64,000 bases of DNA from Pseudomonas oryzicola (lineage in GTDB: Bacteria; Pseudomonadota; Gammaproteobacteria; Pseudomonadales; Pseudomonadaceae). The DNA lies in NCBI RefSeq assembly GCF_014269185.2, contig NZ_JABWRZ020000001.1, positions 3,683,001-3,747,000 on the forward strand, given 5' to 3'. Each line of letters begins with the position of its first letter. Position 1 is the first letter of the stretch. Positions 56,728-64,000 of this stretch are shown piece after piece. The position numbers and the translations under genes were made by a program. The notes beneath the pieces were generated by a model. That model did no database searches, was not told where the DNA came from, and saw only the letters and a program-made list of their open reading frames with translations.

Positions 56728-57345
56728 ATGCAATCCATATTTATTGTCGACGACCATCCTGTCATCCGCCTGGCTGTGCGTATGTTGCTGGAGAACCAGA
56801 ACTACAAAGTCGTCGGCGAGTCGGACAACGGCGTGGACGCCATGCAGATGATTCGCGAAACCAACCCCGACCTGGTCATTCTCGACATCAGCATTCCCAA
56901 GCTGGACGGGCTGGAGGTGCTCTCCCGCTTCCAGGCCATGGCGTTGCCATTGAAGGTTCTGGTATTGACCGCACAATCACCGGCATTGTTTGCCGTACGC
57001 TGCATGCATTCGGGTGCCGCAGGCTATGTGTGCAAGCAGGAAGACTTGAGCGAACTGCTCAGTGCAATCAAGGCGGTGCTGGCCGGTTATAACTATTTCC
57101 CCAGCCAGGCGATAAAGCACAACCAGGCAGTGGATGCCGACCTGCAACTTTTCCGCCAGGTGAATGACCGTGAGCTGATGGTACTGCAGCTGTTTGCTCA
57201 AGGCCGCAGCAACAAGGAAATTGCCAAGGGCATGTTCCTCAGCAGCAAGACCGTCAGCACATACAAGAAGCGCCTCATGCACAAACTTCAGGTCGACACG
57301 TTGGTCGACCTGATCGAAATGGCCAAGCGCAACGCACTGGTCTGA
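56728..57345 (+). CDS. BvgA-type response regulator
   Basis: 205 residues from MQSIFIVDDHPVIRLAVRML with AGGAAG eight bases before the ATG. Receiver with D8/D9 and the phospho-acceptor D53 (VILDISIPKLDG), then a LuxR/NarL helix-turn-helix (ELMVLQLFAQGRSNKEIAKGMFLSSKTVSTYKKRLMHKL). The downstream hybrid kinase starts eight bases after the stop, so they form a two-gene phosphorelay. Targets are unknown; autoregulation is suggested by palindromes upstream. Confidence 0.92.
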   Translation: MQSIFIVDDHPVIRLAVRMLLENQNYKVVGESDNGVDAMQMIRETNPDLVILDISIPKLDGLEVLSRFQAMALPLKVLVLTAQSPALFAVRCMHSGAAGYVCKQEDLSELLSAIKAVLAGYNYFPSQAIKHNQAVDADLQLFRQVNDRELMVLQLFAQGRSNKEIAKGMFLSSKTVSTYKKRLMHKLQVDTLVDLIEMAKRNALV

Positions 57346-57353
57346 GGATGGTC

Positions 57354-60300
57354 ATGGCGTGCCCAATCGCTCGCCTGCTGCCCGCTCTGCTCCTGCTCAG
57401 CAGCGTGGCACAGGCTACACATCAAGAGGCCTCTTCCTACGCGTTGCTGGCCCGGTCATCGGCCTGGCCCGCACAGCCAGCGCTCACGGCCGAACAACGA
57501 CAATGGCTCGACAGCCGTCAGGAACTGGTGCTGGGTACCTCGGCACCGGACTACCCACCCTTTGACATTACCAGTGGCGGCCGCGACTATCAGGGCCTGA
57601 CAGCCGAGTATGCCAGCCTGATCGGCAAGGCCCTGCGGTTACCGGTGAGGGTACTGCGCTTTTCCAGCCGGCAGGCGGCGGTGGAGGCGCTCCGCCACGG
57701 CGACATCGACCTGCTTGGCAGTGCCAATGGCTACGAGGCAGCCAGCGACGGCCTGGCGCTTTCGCACCCCTACGCCATCGATCAACCGGTGCTGGTAACG
57801 CGTGAAGACGAAAGCCGGGCATTGGACATGGGATTGCCCGGCATGCGCCTGGGCATGCTCTACCACTACTTGCCCAGGCAGGAAGTTCTGGGTGCCTACC
57901 CCAAGGCCGAGCTGCTGGCCTTTGGGTCTTCCAGCCAGGCCTTGAATGCCGTGGCGTTTGGCCAGGCGGACGTGTTCATCGGGGATACCATTTCCACCCA
58001 CTATCAGCTCAACCGTGGCCACTTGCCACGCCTGCGCATGGCCAACTTCGGCAAGCACGAGGCCATCGGCTTCGGCTTTGCCCTGCGCCAGCAGGACAGG
58101 CTGCTGATGGAACTGGTGAATGCCGTGCTGGACAGCCAGCCCTCCGCCATACGCACCAGCATCTTCAAACGCTGGAGCGCCGGTAGCGACTTGCTGCTGA
58201 GCGACCGCAAGCTGCAACTGACCGAAGCCGAGGAGCAATGGCTGCGGGATCACCCGGTGATGCGTGTGGCGATAGATGATACAGCCGCACCGGTGTCCTA
58301 TTTCGACGGTGCGGGGTATTTTCGCGGAATTACCGCCGACCTGCTGGAACTCATTCGCCTGCGTACCGGCTTGCGCTTCGAAGTGCAGCGCGCCAGTGGC
58401 ATTGCCGACATGATTGCCCGCCTCAAGGATGGCCGCGCCGATGTCATCGCTGCGCTGGCCGCTGGCGGGGAGGCCGAGGACAACCTGCAAATCAGCCGTC
58501 CTTATCTGGAAAGCGCCTATGTGCTGGTCAGTCGCAAGGACAACGAGGCACCTGCCTCGCTGGAGCAGTTGCACGGGCGTCGTATTGCGATTACCCGCTA
58601 TAGCGCCATGGATGCCATGCTGTCGCTGCACTATCCACAAATTGGCTGGATCGAGACGGAAAGCACGTTCTACTCCATGGCGTTGCTCAACAGCGGCGCA
58701 GTCGATGCGGTGATTACCACCCTGGTCGACGCCAACCATGCCCTGGCCAGCAATCCCGAACTGGTCATCCGCACCACCGTCGGTAGCGAACCGGCCAATT
58801 TCGCCATGGCGACCAGCGCCTCGTCCCAGCTGCTGGTATCGATCCTCGACAAGGCCCTGCTGAGCATCTCGCCGGAGGAACTGGGGGTGATCAACAACCG
58901 CTGGCGTGGCTACGACCTGCACGATGACGGCAACGGCCGAGACTACCGTCGGCTCGCGGTGCAGCTGATACTCGGCGCTGCCGTGCTATTGCTGCTGGCC
59001 CTGCTCTGGAATGCCCGCCTGCGCTTGCAGATCCGCCAGCGCCAACGCGCCGAACGCGCGCTGAACGACCAACTGGCGTTCATGCGCGCCCTGCTCAACG
59101 GCACGCCCCACCCCATGTACGTGCGTGACCGCGAGGGCTGCCTGCAGAGTTGCAATTTCAGTTACCTGGAGGCCGTGCAGGCCCGCTCCGATGAGGTCAT
59201 TGGCAAACGCCTGAAAGACAGCCTGTTCGCCGAGTACGAGCATATCCGCCAGATCGAGGCAGACTATCTGAAGGTGATGGCAGCCGGCACCCCGCTGATC
59301 ATGGACCGGCCACTACAGATCAAGGGCCGCGAGATGACTATCTATCACTGGATTCTTCCGTATCGCGACTCGCTGGGCGAGGTCCAGGGCATCATCGGCG
59401 GCTGGATCGATATCAGCGACCGCCGCCAGCTGGTCACGGAACTGCGCCAGGCCAAGCAACAGGCCGACGATGCCAACCGCGCCAAGAGCACGTTCCTGGC
59501 GACCATCAGCCACGAGATCCGCACCCCGATGAACGCGGTCATCGGCATGCTGGAACTGGCAGCCAAGCGTGCCGACCAGGGCCGGGTGGACCGCAGCGCA
59601 CTGGAACTGGCCCACCACTCGGCAAAGGACCTGCTGGGCCTGATCGGCGACATCCTCGATATCGTGCGCATCGAGTCCGGGCACTTGACCCTCGCCCCGG
59701 AGACCGTCGACCTGGCGGGCCTGGTCGAATCGGTGGGGCGCATTTTCGAGGGCCAGGCACGGCAGAAAGGCCTCGCCCTGGAAGTGATGATCGCCCCGGC
59801 AGCACGCTGCCATGCACTGCTCGACCCACTGCGTTTCAAGCAGGTGTTGTCCAACCTGGTGAGCAACGCCATCAAATTCACCGAACATGGCCAGGTGCGC
59901 ATCAATGTCAGCCTGGATGTGGCCTGCACCCCCGCAATGCTGGAGCTGGAAGTGCGCGACAGTGGCATCGGCATACCTGCTGATGACCTGCAACGCCTGT
60001 TCAACCCGTTCATCCAGGCCAATCCGCACAGCCAGGGTGCCCGCGCGGGAACCGGGCTGGGCCTGGCCATCTGCCGCAACCTGTGCGAGATGATGGGCGG
60101 GGACCTCAGCATCAAGAGCCTTGAAGATGTCGGTACCCAGGTACGCCTGAAGATGCCGCTGCAGCAGGTGGACGCCCCAGCGCAGCAAGCCCCGTTGCCT
60201 GAAGAGCTCGACGTGCCCGACCCACGGCTGAGCGTGCTGGTGATCGACGACCATCCGGCCAACCTGCAGCTGATGGCCCAGCAACTTGGCTACCTGGGCC

Positions 60301-60980
60301 TGGACCATGCCAGTGCCCGCGACGGCCGTGAAGGCCTGGCAACCTGGCGGGCGGGCGACTTCGATGTGCTGGTGCTCGACTGCAACATGCCACACATGAA
60401 CGGCTATCAACTGGCGTCCGCGGTACGTAGCGAAGAACGCCATGGCAAGCGCTCGCGCTGCACCATTCTCGGCTACACCGCCAACGCACAACCGGAGGTA
60501 CGGCGCAAATGCCTGAGCGCCGGCATGGATGACTGCCTGCTCAAGCCCATCAGCCTGAGCACGCTCAGCCAGCGCCTGGCCGGTATACGCCCGCGGCGCC
60601 AGCAGAAACGCCGGCGCAAGCGGTATAACCTGGACGGGCTGGCCGCGGTGGTCGGGCATGACCCCAACGACCGCCAACGCTTCCTGGATGCCCTGCAGCA
60701 GAGCCTGCAGGCCGACCTGGTCACGTTGATGGCACTGCACCCCGAGCACGACAGCGGCGCCATCGGTGAACAGGCGCACAAGGTGCTCAGCGCCGCACGC
60801 ATGCTGGAAGCGCCCGAGCTGATGGCGGCCTGCGAAGCCCTGGAGGCCAGCGGCTTGTCCACCGCCCAGCTGCGCCTGCGGCGCCAGGCACTGGCGCGGC
60901 ACATGTGCCGGGTGGAACGTGCCCTGGCCAGAGAACTGGCTAGCGGTACCTGCACAGAGGCAGGCAGCCAGGCGTGTTAA
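57354..60980 (+). CDS. BvgS-type hybrid sensor histidine kinase
   Basis: 1208 residues from ATG at 57354 (MACPIARLLPALLLLSSVAQA signal peptide; GAGG precedes it). Two periplasmic Venus-flytrap domains of the amino-acid-binding type span about 50-270 and 285-525. A transmembrane helix is at about 528-550, then a PAS domain (ALLNGTPHPMYVRDREGCLQSCNFSYLEA). The kinase has phospho-His H720 (STFLATISHEIRTPMNAVIG), the receiver has D1009 (VLVLDCNMPHMNG) and a C-terminal HPt has H1142 (GEQAHKVLSAARML). This is the complete BvgS relay His-Asp-His to the BvgA-type partner. Signal unknown; polar amino acids or similar ligands are plausible. Confidence 0.94.
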   Translation: MACPIARLLPALLLLSSVAQATHQEASSYALLARSSAWPAQPALTAEQRQWLDSRQELVLGTSAPDYPPFDITSGGRDYQGLTAEYASLIGKALRLPVRVLRFSSRQAAVEALRHGDIDLLGSANGYEAASDGLALSHPYAIDQPVLVTREDESRALDMGLPGMRLGMLYHYLPRQEVLGAYPKAELLAFGSSSQALNAVAFGQADVFIGDTISTHYQLNRGHLPRLRMANFGKHEAIGFGFALRQQDRLLMELVNAVLDSQPSAIRTSIFKRWSAGSDLLLSDRKLQLTEAEEQWLRDHPVMRVAIDDTAAPVSYFDGAGYFRGITADLLELIRLRTGLRFEVQRASGIADMIARLKDGRADVIAALAAGGEAEDNLQISRPYLESAYVLVSRKDNEAPASLEQLHGRRIAITRYSAMDAMLSLHYPQIGWIETESTFYSMALLNSGAVDAVITTLVDANHALASNPELVIRTTVGSEPANFAMATSASSQLLVSILDKALLSISPEELGVINNRWRGYDLHDDGNGRDYRRLAVQLILGAAVLLLLALLWNARLRLQIRQRQRAERALNDQLAFMRALLNGTPHPMYVRDREGCLQSCNFSYLEAVQARSDEVIGKRLKDSLFAEYEHIRQIEADYLKVMAAGTPLIMDRPLQIKGREMTIYHWILPYRDSLGEVQGIIGGWIDISDRRQLVTELRQAKQQADDANRAKSTFLATISHEIRTPMNAVIGMLELAAKRADQGRVDRSALELAHHSAKDLLGLIGDILDIVRIESGHLTLAPETVDLAGLVESVGRIFEGQARQKGLALEVMIAPAARCHALLDPLRFKQVLSNLVSNAIKFTEHGQVRINVSLDVACTPAMLELEVRDSGIGIPADDLQRLFNPFIQANPHSQGARAGTGLGLAICRNLCEMMGGDLSIKSLEDVGTQVRLKMPLQQVDAPAQQAPLPEELDVPDPRLSVLVIDDHPANLQLMAQQLGYLGLDHASARDGREGLATWRAGDFDVLVLDCNMPHMNGYQLASAVRSEERHGKRSRCTILGYTANAQPEVRRKCLSAGMDDCLLKPISLSTLSQRLAGIRPRRQQKRRRKRYNLDGLAAVVGHDPNDRQRFLDALQQSLQADLVTLMALHPEHDSGAIGEQAHKVLSAARMLEAPELMAACEALEASGLSTAQLRLRRQALARHMCRVERALARELASGTCTEAGSQAC

Positions 60981-61021
60981 CTGGTAGACTGCGCGGCGTT
61001 ATTACCTAAGAGGATTGTTTC

Positions 61022-61366
61022 ATGGCCACAAACCGCTCCCGTCGTCTGCGCAAGAAGCTGTGTGTCGACGAGTTTCAGGAATTGGGCTTCGAGCTGAACC
61101 TGGAATTCAAGGAAGATCTGGATGACCAGGCAATCGATGCTTTCCTCGACGCGTTCCTGGCAGAAGCCATGGACGCCAACGGCCTGGACTATGTAGGCGG
61201 TGACGATTTCGGCCTGGTGTGCTCGGTCAAACGCGGCTCGGTCAGCGAAGAACAGCGTGCAGCCGTTGAAGCCTGGCTCAAGGGCCGCAGCGAACTGACC
61301 AAGATCGAGGTCAGCCCGCTGCTGGACGCCTGGTACCCGGAAAAGCCGATCAACAAGGCCGAGTAA
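61022..61366 (+). CDS. YggL family protein (DUF469)
   Basis: 114 acidic residues from MATNRSRRLRKKLCVDEFQE with GAGGA before the ATG. The motif RLRKKLCVDEFQELGFEL and VEAWLKGRSELTKIEVSPLLDAWY define YggL (DUF469), a small soluble protein found to associate with the 50S ribosomal subunit in E. coli. A strong terminator follows. Confidence 0.9.
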   Translation: MATNRSRRLRKKLCVDEFQELGFELNLEFKEDLDDQAIDAFLDAFLAEAMDANGLDYVGGDDFGLVCSVKRGSVSEEQRAAVEAWLKGRSELTKIEVSPLLDAWYPEKPINKAE

Positions 61367-61383
61367 TATTGGCCCGATCGCTG

Positions 61384-61411
61384 AAAAGGCCACCTTGACG
61401 GTGGCCTTTTT
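61384..61411 (+). terminator. Terminator of the yggL-like gene
   Basis: Stem GGCCACC/GGTGGCC extended by AAAA/TTTT, 5-nt loop, U run of five; 17 bases after the stop. Confidence 0.93.
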
Positions 61412-61564
61412 CATGGGCAGTGGTTTTTCCATGGTTGGTGCTTTTCTGTCGAACGTGGCGCATCGTCGCTGCGCTTGGGGCATAATGCGCATTCTTTCAT
61501 CCTGGGGCCATCATCCTTTACAGCCCCAATGCCCTTTCCCCTCGCCGTAGGGTATTTACTCACT

Positions 61565-63022
61565 ATGATCAAAACGCTTCGTCCCCTGATGCTTGCCGGC
61601 CTGCTGCTGCCATTCGCCCTGTCCAGCCAGGCCGCCGCCGTCAATACCACCCTGCCCGTCAAAGTGCAGCAGGCCCTCAAGGCCAGCAAGCTGCAGGACT
61701 CGGCGCTGTCGCTGGTGATGCTGCCGCTGGACGGCCCTGGCACGCCGACCGTATTCAATGCCGATGTGTCGGTGAACCCGGCCTCGACCATGAAACTGGT
61801 CACCACCTATGCAGCCCTCGAACTGCTTGGCCCGACCTTCCAGTGGAAGACCGAGTTCTACACCGATGGCACGCTCAGCAACGGGGTGCTCAACGGCAAC
61901 CTGTACCTCAAAGGGGGTGGCGACCCGAAACTGAACATGGAAAAGCTGTGGCTGCTGATGCGTGACCTGCGCGCCAATGGCGTGCGCACCATCACCGGCG
62001 ACCTGGTGCTGGACCGCAGCCACTTCGTGCAGCCCAACCTGCCGCAGTTCAACGATGACGGCGGCGATGAGAACAAGCCGTTCCTGGTCAAGCCGGACTC
62101 GCTGATGATCAACCTCAAGGCCCTGCGCTTCGTGGCCCGCAATGATGGCGGCAAGGTCACCATTGCGGTCGAGCCGCCGATTGCCAGTATCCGCATCGAC
62201 AACCAGGTCAAGGCGGTGGCCTCCAGGCAGTGCTCGGGTGATGTGCGCTACAACCCGGTGCCGCAGGCCGATGGCATCAGCGTAACGGTCAGCGGCCAGC
62301 TGGGTGAGGGCTGCAACTCGCAGACCTACCTGTCGCTGCTTGACCACCCGACCTACGCCGCCGGTGCCGTGCGCGCGATCTGGAACGAGCTGGGTGGCAG
62401 CATCCAGGGTGGCGACCGCTTCGAGAACGTGCCCAAGGGTGCACGCCTGCTGGCCCGCGCCTTCTCGCCAGACCTGGTGGAAGTGATCCGTGACATCAAC
62501 AAGTACAGCAACAACACCATGGCCCAGCAGCTGTTCCTGAGCCTTGGCGCGCAGTTCCGCACCGATGCCGATGGCGACGATGCCCGCGCCGCCCAGCGCG
62601 TGGTGCGTCAATGGCTGGCGAAGAAAGGCATTACCGCACCGCACCTGGTCATGGAAAACGGCTCCGGCCTGTCGCGCGCCGAGCGGGTCAGCACCCGGGA
62701 AATGGCTGCAATGCTGCAGGCCGCCTGGAAAAGCCCTTACGCCGCCGAGTTCATCAGCTCGATGCCGCTGGTGGGCATGGACGGCACCATGCGCAAGCGC
62801 CTGAAACGCACGGCAATGTCGGGTGAAGGGCACATCAAGACCGGCACCCTGAACACCGTGCGGGCGATCGCTGGCTTCAGCCGTGACAGCAATGGCCATA
62901 CCTGGGCGGTGGCGGCAATCCTCAACGACCCGAAACCGTGGGGCGCATCGCAGGTGCTCGATCAGGTGCTGCTGGACCTGTACCGCCAGCCGAAGCTGGC
63001 CGGCAGCACTGCAGCCAACTGA
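61565..63022 (+). CDS. dacB: D-alanyl-D-alanine carboxypeptidase/endopeptidase (PBP4 type)
   Basis: 485 residues with signal peptide MIKTLRPLMLAGLLLPFALSSQA. S13 family: SxxK in VNPASTMKLVTTYAALE, SxN in INKYSNNTMAQQL and KTG in EGHIKTGTLNTVRAIAGF. It trims peptidoglycan cross-links in the periplasm. In pseudomonads loss of the PBP4 homologue can trigger AmpC induction, linking it to the NagZ recycling route. An ATG 30 codons upstream is ruled out by the position of the signal peptide. Confidence 0.94.
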   Translation: MIKTLRPLMLAGLLLPFALSSQAAAVNTTLPVKVQQALKASKLQDSALSLVMLPLDGPGTPTVFNADVSVNPASTMKLVTTYAALELLGPTFQWKTEFYTDGTLSNGVLNGNLYLKGGGDPKLNMEKLWLLMRDLRANGVRTITGDLVLDRSHFVQPNLPQFNDDGGDENKPFLVKPDSLMINLKALRFVARNDGGKVTIAVEPPIASIRIDNQVKAVASRQCSGDVRYNPVPQADGISVTVSGQLGEGCNSQTYLSLLDHPTYAAGAVRAIWNELGGSIQGGDRFENVPKGARLLARAFSPDLVEVIRDINKYSNNTMAQQLFLSLGAQFRTDADGDDARAAQRVVRQWLAKKGITAPHLVMENGSGLSRAERVSTREMAAMLQAAWKSPYAAEFISSMPLVGMDGTMRKRLKRTAMSGEGHIKTGTLNTVRAIAGFSRDSNGHTWAVAAILNDPKPWGASQVLDQVLLDLYRQPKLAGSTAAN

Positions 63023-63044
63023 TTTCAGCGGCCCTGCAACACAG

Positions 63045-63067
63045 GGGGCGGCTGACGTGGCCGCCCC
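63045..63067 (+). terminator. Hairpin between convergent dacB and the GGDEF gene
   Basis: 8-bp perfect stem GGGGCGGC/GCCGCCCC with a 7-nt loop, midway between two convergent stops. There is no clear U tract on either side, so it is only terminator-like. Confidence 0.55.
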
Positions 63068-63094
63068 TACCCCGATCACGCCCACCATGACCAG

Positions 63095-64000
63095 TCAGGC
63101 CGACTCCCCCTCCACCCGGTCGCGCCCAGCCTGTTTGGCCGCGTACACTCCGGCATCGGCGCGCAGCAGCAAGGCATCGGCCCCCTCTCCCCGTCGCCAA
63201 CCCGCTACTCCAAAGCTGGCAGTCACCCTGCCCACACCCTCCACCGGCACGTTGCGCACCCCTTGCCACAGCTCCAGCGCCAGTTGCCGCGCCTGCTCGG
63301 CATCGCTACCTGGGCACAACACCATGAATTCCTCGCCACCCAGCCGGCAGAATACGTCGGTACGCCGCAAACGCTGGCCGATGCGCAGGCACAAACTGCG
63401 CAGCACACGGTCGCCGACGGCGTGGCCGAAGCGGTCGTTGATGCGTTTGAAGTGATCGATGTCGAGCATGATCACCGCCAGCGCCTGGCCATCGCGCTGG
63501 GCCCGTTCCAGCTCGGACTTCAGCCGTTCCTGGAAATAGCGGCGGTTATGAATGCCGGTCAGCGAATCGGTCACCGACAGCGTCCGCAACTCCTCCTCCA
63601 CGCTCTTGAGGTCGGAGATATCGGTCAGGTAGCCATGCCACAGGGTGCACCCTTGCTCGCCCACCTCCGGCGTCGCCTCGCCACGAACCCAGCGCAATCC
63701 GGCACGTGGCAGGCAGACCCGGTATTCTTCGCGCCAGGGCGACAGGTGCTCGGCCGAGTAGCGCACTGAACGGCGTACCCGCTCCAGGTCATCGGGGTGG
63801 ATGCGCTCGAACACCGCCGTGGCATCCTCGCGCAACTGCTGCAGGTCGACTTCGTAGATGTCGTACAGGCCCATGCTGGCGTAGGGGAAGCACGAATGGC
63901 CATCGCTATCCAGGCGGTACTGGTAGATACCACCTGGCACTTCGGCACTGAGCTTTTCCAGCAGGCGATCACGCGCCGCCAGCGCCTCATGTACCCGACG
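63095..64000 (-). CDS. PAS-GGDEF diguanylate cyclase (cut by window edge)
   Basis: The last 302 residues of a protein whose start lies beyond the window; the frame is still open at 64000. A coiled helix (RRVHEALAARDRLLEKLSAE) leads into a PAS_3-type domain (GGIYQYRLDSDGHSCFPYASMGLYDIYEVD, IHPDDLERV), followed by the GGDEF domain: DSLTGIHNRRYFQERL, VIMLDIDHFKRINDRFGHAVGD and the active-site loop CRLGGEEFMVL (GGEEF). It therefore should make c-di-GMP; a RxxD inhibitory site is not obvious before GGEEF. A GTG at 63940 is not the start. Confidence 0.93.
   Translation of the reverse strand, partial: RRVHEALAARDRLLEKLSAEVPGGIYQYRLDSDGHSCFPYASMGLYDIYEVDLQQLREDATAVFERIHPDDLERVRRSVRYSAEHLSPWREEYRVCLPRAGLRWVRGEATPEVGEQGCTLWHGYLTDISDLKSVEEELRTLSVTDSLTGIHNRRYFQERLKSELERAQRDGQALAVIMLDIDHFKRINDRFGHAVGDRVLRSLCLRIGQRLRRTDVFCRLGGEEFMVLCPGSDAEQARQLALELWQGVRNVPVEGVGRVTASFGVAGWRRGEGADALLLRADAGVYAAKQAGRDRVEGESA

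Overview
The window is about 63% GC and carries a dense, mostly housekeeping chromosomal segment of a Pseudomonas, most likely of the P. putida group. Evidence for this is the gene order (sthA-apbE-gap-mfd, psrA/lexA-sulA, topA-fadAB, uup/slt, moeA-moaB, pdxB-tusA, rlmM/acnA, aer, yqjDEK-dgt), the family-level protein matches, and the REP-type palindromes with a core such as TCGCGGATAAATCCGCTCC. No prophage, plasmid, rRNA operon or CRISPR array is present. Both ends are cut: sthA at the left edge and a PAS-GGDEF diguanylate cyclase at the right edge.

Layout. 1-12.5 kb: sthA (partial), apbE and the long-form gap on the minus strand; mfd, csiV and a SWIM/SNF2 helicase on the plus strand; nagZ with a cytoplasmic-type L,D-transpeptidase on the minus strand. 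12.5-22 kb: the PsrA fatty-acid regulator faces lexA-sulA across a shared control region that holds two PsrA-type boxes and two LexA boxes; then topA and fadBA, with a PsrA-type box upstream of fadB. 22-33 kb: UspA, the ABC-F protein Uup, the lytic transglycosylase Slt, a MOSC protein, cheV with a FliA-type promoter, a degenerate HPt-like protein, a NarX/NarL-type two-component pair and the lipid kinase YegS. 33-42.5 kb: a GT4 glycosyltransferase, moeA/moaB, a YgdI/YgdR lipoprotein, tRNA-Pro(CGG), a methyl-accepting chemotaxis protein, an MsbA-like ABC exporter, a PA1571-family peptide, pdxB and tusA.

42.5-43.5 kb has no conventional gene. It holds the most unusual structure of the window: 48 tandem hexanucleotides (9 CTTGCT then 39 CTTGAT) abutting a near-perfect inverted repeat with arms of about 240 bp. 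Each arm carries a short inward ORF with a strong ribosome-binding site and an overlapping outward ORF. The outward ORF runs in frame into a hexamer repeat on each side, because a short CAACGG repeat lies beyond the right arm.

43.5-64 kb: rlmM, acnA, a CPBP membrane protease, an Aer-type aerotaxis receptor with a FliA-type promoter, an RluA-family pseudouridine synthase, a small unknown protein behind an almost ideal LexA box, an M15 peptidase, a glutaredoxin-like protein, an ammonium transporter, yqjD-yqjE-yqjK, dgt, a BvgA/BvgS-like phosphorelay, yggL, dacB and the cut GGDEF gene.

Three themes link the genes. (1) Stress control: LexA sites at lexA-sulA and at the unknown gene at 51.5 kb. 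(2) Fatty-acid control: PsrA with sites at psrA and fadBA. (3) Motility: cheV, aer and one more MCP, the first two with FliA-type promoters of the same form (TCAA start, 11-nt gap to GCCGATA). Functional statements are family-based inferences from translated sequence; no database search was run.
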